Below, in pieces: positions 5,967 through 11,410 of a stretch of 11,410 bases of DNA. How positions within the stretch are numbered: position 1 is the first letter of the stretch; each line of letters begins with the position of its first letter. Position numbers and translations under genes: made by a program. Source of the stretch: Gammaproteobacteria bacterium. Lineage in GTDB: Bacteria; Pseudomonadota; Gammaproteobacteria; Comchoanobacterales; Comchoanobacteraceae. The notes beneath the pieces are model-generated. The model was not told the DNA's origin, ran no database searches, and was given only the letters and a program-made list of their open reading frames with translations. The stretch covers positions 1 through 11,410 of the forward strand of contig JAQWRO010000112.1 of the NCBI GenBank assembly GCA_029243665.1, given 5' to 3'.

Positions 5967-7070
5967 ATGAATGACTTAAAGAAAATTTTTTCAGAATTAA
6001 TTCAAAGAGAATATCAAAAAAAAGCCATTACCAGGATAGAAGGTAAGCTTATAAATGAATATTCTGAAAAACCACCTAGCTTTGAGCAACTCATAGAAAG
6101 CGGCTACACCGTTCATCTAGATCTGCAGCAATTGGAGCCTGAGACAAGACTTCAAGTATGGAATAAGTTAATCAACAGTCAAACCCTTACAAAGAGAACC
6201 TACAACCCTTTTGAATATAGGAAAAATACCGACCAATTTGGCATTCTTCATGAAGAATACAATATATCATGGCTTGATTTATCAGGTATATTATGGTCAT
6301 ACATGAGTCATCATTGGCATAAACAAGCTTTTCATCACCCCGAAAATTATGATATCTTTAGGTCTACAAAAGAACCTGAACTAATCATGCTTCGTAAACA
6401 AAATGTCAAACCTGAGACACAAACGTTTAAAGCAACCAAAGATAAAAATGTGATATCGATCCAGCTTTTACCAAATGAAATTCAAAGTCTAAATAATAAG
6501 TTATTTGCCAATACTCCCGATGAATATCATAAAGAAGCACATCAAAAGTTAACGCGTTTAAAAGCCATGAACTGCTCTTTTGCAACCCTATCGGCACTAG
6601 TGATCTGGTTTTTATTTCAATACCCACCTTCGACAGCTTTTTTCCTTGGTGTTCTTGCTACTATTGGGATTCCCTTTTTTACATTTGATTTAGCTTTGTT
6701 AGCCATCATTTCGTTGGCTTCTATTCTGATATCTATAGGGATTAATTATATTTATTCAGTACTAACACCAGAGACAGATATTAATTTTTGGCAAACGTTG
6801 AATAAAATTTGTTACAACATTGCCTTCTTTGTTATACCATTGACCATTTTAATTTGTATTCCTGCAGCAGCACTGAATGTTAATTTGTTAATCATTGCAG
6901 GCATTGCCGCCTTATTTGCTATCTATCATTACATATGCTTAAATGAATGGCATAATCAGGAATCTTCTTCCATTGTAAGCCGTATGGCAAGTATGTTTAC
7001 CACCACCAGTAACGATCATGAAAAATCTATTAGAGACAATACACAATCGCCTGAATCTCAACCAAAATAA
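5967..7070 (+). CDS. Multi-pass membrane protein of unknown function, overlapping the glutaminase gene
   Basis: This 367-residue protein was not recognised. Residues 1-200 are hydrophilic and probably cytoplasmic, with an aromatic and His-rich patch (WSYMSHHWHKQAFHHPENY, 110-128). They are followed by four or five hydrophobic segments at about 203-218, 222-240, 241-265, 281-303 and 305-324, and a short Ser/Thr-rich tail. It has no signal peptide. A perfect TATAAT at 5945-5950 lies 16 nt before ATG 5967, without a recognisable -35 or Shine-Dalgarno sequence, implying a very short leader. The last 53 bp overlap the start of the glutaminase gene, so the two are almost certainly co-transcribed and may be translationally coupled. 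By position it could help glutaminase function (transport, membrane association), but no transporter signature is visible. Confidence 0.82.
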   Translation: MNDLKKIFSELIQREYQKKAITRIEGKLINEYSEKPPSFEQLIESGYTVHLDLQQLEPETRLQVWNKLINSQTLTKRTYNPFEYRKNTDQFGILHEEYNISWLDLSGILWSYMSHHWHKQAFHHPENYDIFRSTKEPELIMLRKQNVKPETQTFKATKDKNVISIQLLPNEIQSLNNKLFANTPDEYHKEAHQKLTRLKAMNCSFATLSALVIWFLFQYPPSTAFFLGVLATIGIPFFTFDLALLAIISLASILISIGINYIYSVLTPETDINFWQTLNKICYNIAFFVIPLTILICIPAAALNVNLLIIAGIAALFAIYHYICLNEWHNQESSSIVSRMASMFTTTSNDHEKSIRDNTQSPESQPK

Positions 7071-8277
7071 TCTATTAACCATAGATTTATTTGATGAGTT
7101 TCTTAAAGAGAATGGCATAGCCATCTCAGATACACGCATCAAGCCTTTGAGAACCTACATCAAAAATGCTACAGAATTTATTTCGTTACAGCCAAAAATG
7201 GATGCTTTATATACCGGCACAAATGAGCAATTCATACAAAGACTACTTGAAAAAAAATTAATCATTCCAGAATTTTCTTTTTTTCGGGATCACATTGAAG
7301 AAATAAGTAAAGAAGTTCAAAGCAACTGTAATGGTAAGGTTGCTGATTATATTCCTGAATTAAAAAACATAGACCCTAACCAATTTGCTGTAAGTATCTG
7401 CACAGTAGATGGTCAAGTTTTCGACTTTGGGGATCATGAAACAGACTTTTGCTTACAGTCAACAGCAAAACCAATTAATTATGCAATCGCCCTTGAAAGC
7501 CAAGGTGAAACATATGTACATAAACACATTGGGCGTGAACCCAGCGGCAAACGCTTTAATGAAGTAACCCTTAACGATCGGGGCTTACCTCATAATCCAC
7601 TTATCAACGCAGGTGGGATGATGTGCTGTGCTTTAATTGAACCTGAGTGCTCACCTAGCTTAAGGTTAGATGCTATTACAAAAGTATGGCAACAATTAAC
7701 AAGAAGAAAACCCCTTGTATACGATAGCGCTGTTTATAAATCAGAAAAAATCACCGCACATAGAAATTATGCGTTGGCACACCTAATGGAAGAAGTGAAA
7801 GCATTTCCTTGTGATACTGATCTTGAAGAAACTGTGGATCTATATATTAAAACTTGCTCATTAAAAGTAAATACAGCAAACCTTGCAAGTGCCGCAGCTG
7901 TTATTGCCAATGGAGGCATTTGTCCATTTACTCATAAACATATTTTTTCAAACACAACCATTAAAGACTGTCTAACAATGATGTCATTTTGTGGGATGTA
8001 TGATTTCTCTGGAGAATTTGCATTTAAAGTTGGCATTCCTGCAAAATCAGGTGTTTCTGGGGCAGTCATGTTGATTATCCCAAACTTAATGGGAATTACC
8101 ATTTGGTCTCCAAATTTAGACAATTTTGGCAATAGTGTCAGGGGTGTAGAATTTGCTCATAAACTTACTGAGCGCTTTAATTTTCATAATTTTGACAGTT
8201 TGATTGGTAATTGCCCAAAGATCAATCCTCGCATTCGAAAAAAAACTTCTAAAGTAAAAGAATCCATAACTAATTAA
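7018..8277 (+). CDS. glsA: Glutaminase with N-terminal helical (EF-hand-like) domain, kidney-type-like
   Basis: Hydrolyses glutamine to glutamate and ammonia. Short bacterial glutaminases are about 310 residues; this one has 419. The N-terminal 100 residues (LFDEFLKENGIAISDTRIK, then LLEKKLIIPEFSFFRDHIEEI) match the helical domain that precedes the catalytic core in animal GLS enzymes. The serine-dependent beta-lactamase-like core starts at GKVADYIPEL (106-115). Active-site residues seen are Y111, S148 and K151 (CLQSTAKP, SxxK), N197, E243, N250, Y276, Y328 (CGMYDFSG) and V346 (PAKSGVSG). The loop that gates activity in the human enzyme is present (GREPSGKRFNEVTLND, 172-187). The ankyrin repeats of the human C-terminus are absent; the protein ends in a basic tail. 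ATG 7018 lies inside the preceding gene and no later in-frame start keeps the N-terminal domain. No Shine-Dalgarno sequence is evident, so coupling to the upstream gene is likely. Confidence 0.95.
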   Translation: MKNLLETIHNRLNLNQNNLLTIDLFDEFLKENGIAISDTRIKPLRTYIKNATEFISLQPKMDALYTGTNEQFIQRLLEKKLIIPEFSFFRDHIEEISKEVQSNCNGKVADYIPELKNIDPNQFAVSICTVDGQVFDFGDHETDFCLQSTAKPINYAIALESQGETYVHKHIGREPSGKRFNEVTLNDRGLPHNPLINAGGMMCCALIEPECSPSLRLDAITKVWQQLTRRKPLVYDSAVYKSEKITAHRNYALAHLMEEVKAFPCDTDLEETVDLYIKTCSLKVNTANLASAAAVIANGGICPFTHKHIFSNTTIKDCLTMMSFCGMYDFSGEFAFKVGIPAKSGVSGAVMLIIPNLMGITIWSPNLDNFGNSVRGVEFAHKLTERFNFHNFDSLIGNCPKINPRIRKKTSKVKESITN

Positions 8278-9865
8278 CAATTTCTGCATCCAACATGGAT
8301 CGAATACGATTAAAATCATCATTGGATTCAAGACTTTGTTTTTTATATTCAAAGGCATCTTGTTTTTGTTCTGTTTTAACTTGATCAACGTTTTTATTGG
8401 TTGAATTTGAGCCAATTTCAATACTTAGCTTTAGGCTATATCCCATTTCTAATAAACGCTTTTCAATGCTTTTAATGGCTTTATCATTACGTAAAGAAGC
8501 TTTATTTGAGGCAATATTAAACAATGCAACCTTTTCCTCTAGTGACACAAAAATCATATGTTGTAATAATTGATTAGTTATCCCTATTAGATTCATTTGC
8601 AAAGCTATTTGAGGCCAATTTTCGTTGGTAAATGCTAAGATTTCAGGGTTCAACTTGGTTGGCTCTGCTTTTGGTTGGTCTACAATAGGCTCATTTTGAG
8701 AGACTGGCACTAAATCAATTTTTGAAGCGCTATCCTTAACGGCTAATGTTTTTTTTTTAAGCGATTGACCTTGATTATCACTTGATTGATTGCTGGATAA
8801 AGGTTCGGAAATCTCTAACCCAGACATCCAGTCACTTGGATTTTGAGGCACAAAATGAATGGACCTTGCAATCATCACCTGAAAAGCCATTTTTGAGGTT
8901 GGATATAGTGCTAAATCTTTTTTAGCCAGAAGTGCAATCTGTATCCAATTCTGCAGTGAATCATCATTTTTTTCAATACTTTGCCACATAATTTCATTCA
9001 AATGTGATAGCCACTGATCTAGTAATTTAGACCAACTAAACTGATTTTTTGATAACCGTTCGCACCAAGCTTTAGCTTCATTATGGTCTTTTGTAGCTAT
9101 TATCTTTTGAAGCTTAGCTAATTCAAGTGCCGGAACTAACCCAAGAGCATTTTCAACATCTTGCAGTTTGATCACTTCATCACTTGATTGCAAAAGTAAA
9201 TGTTGTAGCGAGGTCATTGCATCTCTAACACTACCATTTGCAACTTTGACTAATAAATCATTAGCATCCGATGACATTTCTTTTCCAGAATCCTTGGCAA
9301 CTTTTGCCAAATGAATAGATAATGCATCTACAGGTACTGGTTGCAATTTAAACTGTATACAGCGTGAGCGAACAGTATCAGGAATACGTTCAGGTTCAGT
9401 TGTTGCTAATAGAAACTTTACATAGCTTGGTGGCTGTTCAAGTGTTTTAAGCAAGGCATTAAAGCTATGATTTGAAAGCATGTGAACTTCATCAATCAGA
9501 AATATTTTAAACTTTGATCGTGAAGGTGGGTAATTTGCCATTTCAAGAATTTTGAGGGTTTCTTCAACTTTAGTTCTTGAAGCCGCATCAATTTCATAAC
9601 AATCGAGGTCTGCACCATTTTTAATGCCTACACACGAATCACATTGTTTACATGGTGTTGAGCTCATGCCCTGAACACAATTTAATCCTTGAGCAAATAA
9701 GCGGGCTAATGATGTTTTCCCAACACCTCTAGTACCAGAAAAAAGATAGCAGTGATGAAGCAGTGATTGGTCTAACGCATTGGTCAGTGCCGTAACTGTT
9801 GATGCTTGACCAATGACTTCATTAAAAGCCTGTGGTCGCCACTGATTTGCTAAAACTTCAGACAT
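8270..9865 (-). CDS. dnaX: DNA polymerase III clamp-loader subunit tau/gamma
   Basis: DnaX is the ATPase motor of the clamp loader and, as full-length tau, ties two polymerase cores and the helicase together. From ATG 9865 it has 531 residues. Visible: SEVLANQWRPQAFNEVIGQ at the N-terminus; Walker A GTRGVGKT (44-51); zinc module C63, C72, C75, C78; Walker B FLIDEVHML with D125 and E126; sensor and SRC finger region with TVRSRC (164-169). The helical collar domain runs to about residue 350, followed by a polar linker and a C-terminal alpha-binding domain ending NRIRSMLDAEIVN, like the E. coli tail. An A10 tract at codons 370-373 probably yields a 376-residue gamma form (separate entry). An upstream in-frame GTG at 9889 lies inside the 4.5S RNA gene and adds residues not found in DnaX. 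There is no Shine-Dalgarno sequence. Confidence 0.96.
   Translation of the reverse strand: MSEVLANQWRPQAFNEVIGQASTVTALTNALDQSLLHHCYLFSGTRGVGKTSLARLFAQGLNCVQGMSSTPCKQCDSCVGIKNGADLDCYEIDAASRTKVEETLKILEMANYPPSRSKFKIFLIDEVHMLSNHSFNALLKTLEQPPSYVKFLLATTEPERIPDTVRSRCIQFKLQPVPVDALSIHLAKVAKDSGKEMSSDANDLLVKVANGSVRDAMTSLQHLLLQSSDEVIKLQDVENALGLVPALELAKLQKIIATKDHNEAKAWCERLSKNQFSWSKLLDQWLSHLNEIMWQSIEKNDDSLQNWIQIALLAKKDLALYPTSKMAFQVMIARSIHFVPQNPSDWMSGLEISEPLSSNQSSDNQGQSLKKKTLAVKDSASKIDLVPVSQNEPIVDQPKAEPTKLNPEILAFTNENWPQIALQMNLIGITNQLLQHMIFVSLEEKVALFNIASNKASLRNDKAIKSIEKRLLEMGYSLKLSIEIGSNSTNKNVDQVKTEQKQDAFEYKKQSLESNDDFNRIRSMLDAEIVN
8749..8758 (-). promoter_or_regulatory. A10 slippage site in dnaX, predicted to give the gamma subunit
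   Basis: On the coding strand ten consecutive A residues encode K370-K371-K372 and the first base of T373, just past the clamp-loader core. A -1 ribosomal shift, or one extra A in the mRNA, gives Asn-Ile-Ser-Arg then TAA, a product of 376 residues. A one-A deletion or +1 shift gives His then TAG. Both alternative frames thus close within five codons, the design known for dnaX in E. coli (ribosomal -1 frameshift) and Thermus (A9 transcriptional slippage). AGG lies about 10 nt upstream of the run; no strong stem-loop was seen downstream, which favours transcriptional slippage or a simple A-rich shift site. Confidence 0.75.
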
Positions 9866-9880
9866 AAACGATTTATAAGT

Positions 9881-9972
9881 GTCAGCCACATTCCGGCACC
9901 CGATTTGAATGCTGCCGCTGCTTCTTTCCAGATCTGACGGGGTTCACATTCTATCGCCGCGGAGGGGCTGAC
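9881..9972 (-). ncRNA. ffs: 4.5S signal recognition particle RNA (small bacterial type)
   Basis: The minus strand carries the SRP RNA core: GTGAACCCCGTCAG, then TCT-GGAA-AGA forming the apical GGAA tetraloop (GGAA at 9929-9926), then AGCAGC of the asymmetric Ffh-binding loop, and the returning strand with CGGGTGCCGGAATGTGGCTGAC. The ends close perfectly: 5' GTCAGCC (9972-9966) pairs with 3' GGCTGAC (9887-9881). The RNA is about 92 nt, lacks the Alu domain of the long Gram-positive form, and would bind Ffh to target membrane proteins co-translationally. It has no following terminator; the dnaX ATG is 15 nt past its 3' end, so dnaX is probably transcribed through it and the RNA released by processing. 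Ends are placed from base pairing, so a few nt either way are possible. Confidence 0.94.
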
Positions 9973-9998
9973 TATAATAATCTTAATAGATTATTATA
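9973..9998. repeat. 11-bp AT-only-ended palindrome in the ffs/ybaB divergent promoter region
   Basis: TATAATAATCT (9973-9983) and AGATTATTATA (9988-9998) are perfect inverted repeats around TAAT. Each arm begins, read outward, with a perfect TATAAT. On the minus strand, TTGCAA, 16 bp, TAAGAT (ending 7 nt before the predicted 5' end of ffs) overlaps the palindrome, so it sits exactly where the ffs promoter should be. An alternative is that TATAAT on the minus strand (9998-9993) drives a longer precursor that is trimmed to 4.5S RNA. The element could be an operator, a symmetric melting site, or a by-product of AT richness. Confidence 0.6.
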
Positions 9999-10026
9999 AA
10001 ATTGCAACCCATAGTGTGTAAATTTA

Positions 10027-10056
10027 TTGAAATCATGTTAAAATTACATGTATAAC
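10027..10056 (+). promoter_or_regulatory. Probable promoter of ybaB-recR
   Basis: TTGAAA (10027-10032, 4 of 6 matches to TTGACA), an 18-bp spacer, and TATAAC (10051-10056, 5 of 6). Transcription would start near 10063, immediately before AAGGAG and ATG 10078. The spacer contains the short inverted repeat CATGT/ACATG (10034-10038 and 10046-10050). Confidence 0.55.
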
Positions 10057-10077
10057 TATCTTATTAAGGAGAGAAAA

Positions 10078-10410
10078 ATGAGTGATGAAAATAATTTTGA
10101 TTTAAGTAAAATCATGGATGCAGCTAAGCAAATGCAAGAAACACTGGAGCAGGCACAAGAAAAAATCAAGAGCACCGAGTTTGAAGTTTCCGTTGGTGCT
10201 GGAGCAGTTACACTTGTAATGGGTGGAGATTATAAACTTAAATCTTTAAAGATCTCTGATGATGCTCGTGGCCATGCAGGTTTAGAAACGCTATTGATCT
10301 CAGCTTTTTCAGATGCTGTTGATAAAATCACAGAAGACCAAAGAGGTCGAATCATGGATATGGCTAAGATGATCAATCCTGATGCTGACACAAATACACA
10401 AGGTGAATAA
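10078..10410 (+). CDS. ybaB: YbaB/EbfC family nucleoid-associated protein
   Basis: Small dimeric DNA-binding protein of the YbaB/EbfC family, which is associated with the nucleoid and nearly always encoded beside recR. The 110-residue product has normal family length: an N-terminal amphipathic helix (LSKIMDAAKQMQETLEQAQEKIKS), the strand-rich centre with VSVGAGAVTLVMGGDYKLKSLKI, and a C-terminal helix (LETLLISAFSDAVDKITEDQRGRIMDMAK). An upstream in-frame ATG at 10048 would add ten residues with no family match; ATG 10078 has a strong AAGGAG at proper distance, so it is the start. recR follows after 6 bp, so the two form an operon. Unlike the common dnaX-ybaB-recR arrangement, dnaX here is on the other strand. 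Confidence 0.95.
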   Translation: MSDENNFDLSKIMDAAKQMQETLEQAQEKIKSTEFEVSVGAGAVTLVMGGDYKLKSLKISDDARGHAGLETLLISAFSDAVDKITEDQRGRIMDMAKMINPDADTNTQGE

Positions 10411-10416
10411 TTTTCT

Positions 10417-11016
10417 ATGACCCCTCACCTTCAAAAGTTGATTGACAAACTTCAATTCTTGCCAGGCGTAGGCCCTAAAACGGCTATGCGCATGGCAATG
10501 AATATGTTAAAAGATAAAGATCTAACCAACGAGCTTGGACATACCATCGTTGAAGCTGTGGCTGCCATTAATCATTGTGAACAATGTCGAAATTTTAGTG
10601 AGGGTCCTAAATGTTCAATATGTAGTGACAATACAAGAGACCATAACATCATATGTGTTATCGAAACACCCTCTGACTTAATGAGCGTTGAAGAGTCCAT
10701 GTGCTTCACGGGTAGATACTATGTTCTAATGGGAAGAATATCTCCAATCGATGGCATTGGACCAGAAGATATAGGAATACCGCAACTAATTGAACAATGC
10801 GCCACCCAACATATCACCGAAGTCATACTAGCAACCAATTCAACTGTCGAAGGCGAAGTAACTGCTCAATACATTACAAACCAACTCAAACCACTCAAAA
10901 TACCATGTTCTAGAATAGGTTATGGCATGCCAATTGGTGGCGAACTTGAATATCTAGACGGCAATACAGTAAAGCAGGCTTTATTGTCACGAAAAAATTG
11001 GGCAAACACACATTAA
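10417..11016 (+). CDS. recR: Recombination mediator protein RecR
   Basis: RecR works with RecF and RecO to load RecA on SSB-covered single-stranded gaps during repair. The 199-residue product has normal length and all expected parts: an N-terminal helix-hairpin-helix (LPGVGPKTAMRMA, 15-27), a four-cysteine zinc finger (C54, C57, C66, C69), and a Toprim domain beginning IICVIETPSD (78-87) with GRYYVLMGRISPIDGIGPEDIG (99-120) and ATNSTVEGE (139-147), ending in the MPIGGELEYLDG region (171-182). The start ATG is 6 bp after the ybaB stop; AAGGTG at the end of ybaB could serve as a distant Shine-Dalgarno sequence, suggesting translational coupling. Confidence 0.97.
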   Translation: MTPHLQKLIDKLQFLPGVGPKTAMRMAMNMLKDKDLTNELGHTIVEAVAAINHCEQCRNFSEGPKCSICSDNTRDHNIICVIETPSDLMSVEESMCFTGRYYVLMGRISPIDGIGPEDIGIPQLIEQCATQHITEVILATNSTVEGEVTAQYITNQLKPLKIPCSRIGYGMPIGGELEYLDGNTVKQALLSRKNWANTH

Positions 11017-11086
11017 GTCCACATAAAAAGATGAAATTTACATTTGCTTGATGTAACATAAAAATTATTGACGGAGAGAACCGATT

Positions 11087-11410
11087 ATGTTGGCAAATGC
11101 TATTTCTCATACAAGCGAGATCAAACCTAGCAATAAATCCATAGTTACCAAGGATACAACAAACATTCAAAACGTTCCTATTGATGTTTTAAATCACCCG
11201 ATGGTCAAAGCCAGTATGAATTTCATGGAAAAATTAAATACAATCCATAGAGAGTCATTATTGTCCTCAACCTATTCAATGACCCAAACTGAAGCCTTAC
11301 TCAAACACTTTGTCAGCCAGAGTCAAGACACCTCTCCACAGCAGTGTAAAGCTGCTCAAATCATCTTAAATGGGTGGGCAAAAATGCTTTGGCAGCAAAT
11401 GAGTGAAGAT
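11087..11410 (+). CDS. Unrecognised protein, 5' part only (runs off the window)
   Basis: An open frame of 108 codons from ATG 11087 continues without a stop to the window end. GGAG (in TTGACGGAGAGAACC) lies 10 nt before the ATG, which supports the start. The visible part is polar at first (residues 1-35, Ser/Thr/Asn-rich, no signal peptide) and then helical in appearance (MVKASMNFMEKLNTIHRESLL; later AAQIILNGWAKMLWQQMSED). I do not recognise it from this fragment. It lies 70 bp after recR on the same strand. A weak promoter-like pair (TTTACA 11037-11042, 16 bp, TAAAAA 11059-11064) lies between, so it may be a separate unit or the third gene of the ybaB-recR transcript. Confidence 0.75.
   Translation, partial: MLANAISHTSEIKPSNKSIVTKDTTNIQNVPIDVLNHPMVKASMNFMEKLNTIHRESLLSSTYSMTQTEALLKHFVSQSQDTSPQQCKAAQIILNGWAKMLWQQMSED

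Noticed and set aside
9866..9889. GTG 9889 as the dnaX start
   Set aside because: It lies inside the closing stem of the 4.5S RNA; the eight added residues have no counterpart in DnaX proteins, which begin at the MSEVLANQWRP region.
10048..10077. ATG 10048 as the ybaB start
   Set aside because: It overlaps the probable -10 element, and the true start at 10078 has a strong AAGGAG and fits the usual protein length.
10910..11170. Minus-strand open frame of 86 codons over the end of recR and the following gap
   Set aside because: Antisense to recR and to the start of the next gene, without promoter or Shine-Dalgarno support; it is a shadow of the plus-strand genes.
1..11410. CRISPR arrays, insertion sequences, tRNA or rRNA genes
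   Set aside because: No regularly spaced repeats, transposase-like frames, cloverleaf-forming stretches or rRNA signatures were found by reading both strands.

Overview
The window is AT-rich bacterial DNA with dense, mostly single-function genes. A short bacterial 4.5S SRP RNA, a DnaX/YbaB/RecR neighbourhood, and SufB, MsrA and MsrB of proteobacterial appearance point to a gammaproteobacterium-like organism. The AT bias and several genes without recognisable relatives would fit a Legionellales-type or other host-associated lineage. That placement is an inference; no rRNA or tRNA gene is present to fix it. Base 1 starts inside a perfect 53-bp inverted repeat that replaces the 3' end of sufB, which looks like a contig-end fold-back artefact.

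Left block (about 1-3940, all minus strand): an unrecognised 551-residue protein, then msrB and msrA (stop and start overlap as ATGA), then sufB with its own probable promoter. MsrA and MsrB repair oxidised methionine and SufB builds Fe-S clusters, so this block reads as an oxidative-damage cluster. Middle block (4027-8277, plus strand): a small exported six-cysteine protein; a single-chain (alpha2-type) glycyl-tRNA synthetase with its own promoter; and a pair made of an unrecognised multi-pass membrane protein overlapping a glutaminase. The glutaminase has the N-terminal helical domain and sequence signatures of the animal kidney-type enzyme.

Right block (8270-11410): dnaX (minus) ends tail-to-tail with the glutaminase, overlapping it by 8 bp. 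dnaX begins only 15 nt after the 3' end of the 4.5S RNA gene ffs on the same strand. It contains a run of ten A residues at the end of the clamp-loader core, and both alternative frames stop within a few codons, so it is a strong candidate for slippage that makes a short gamma form. Across a short AT-rich palindromic promoter region, ybaB and recR run in the opposite direction, so the usual dnaX-ybaB-recR order is broken by an inversion. The window ends inside an unrecognised gene starting at 11087.

No gap between genes exceeds 300 bases (the largest, 3941-4091, is 151 bases). No CRISPR array, insertion sequence, tRNA or rRNA was seen. The points most worth a second look are the dnaX slippage site, the ffs-dnaX junction, the animal-like glutaminase with its membrane partner, and the recurrence of genes with very short leaders and no Shine-Dalgarno sequence. 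I did not find a clearly new multi-gene system.
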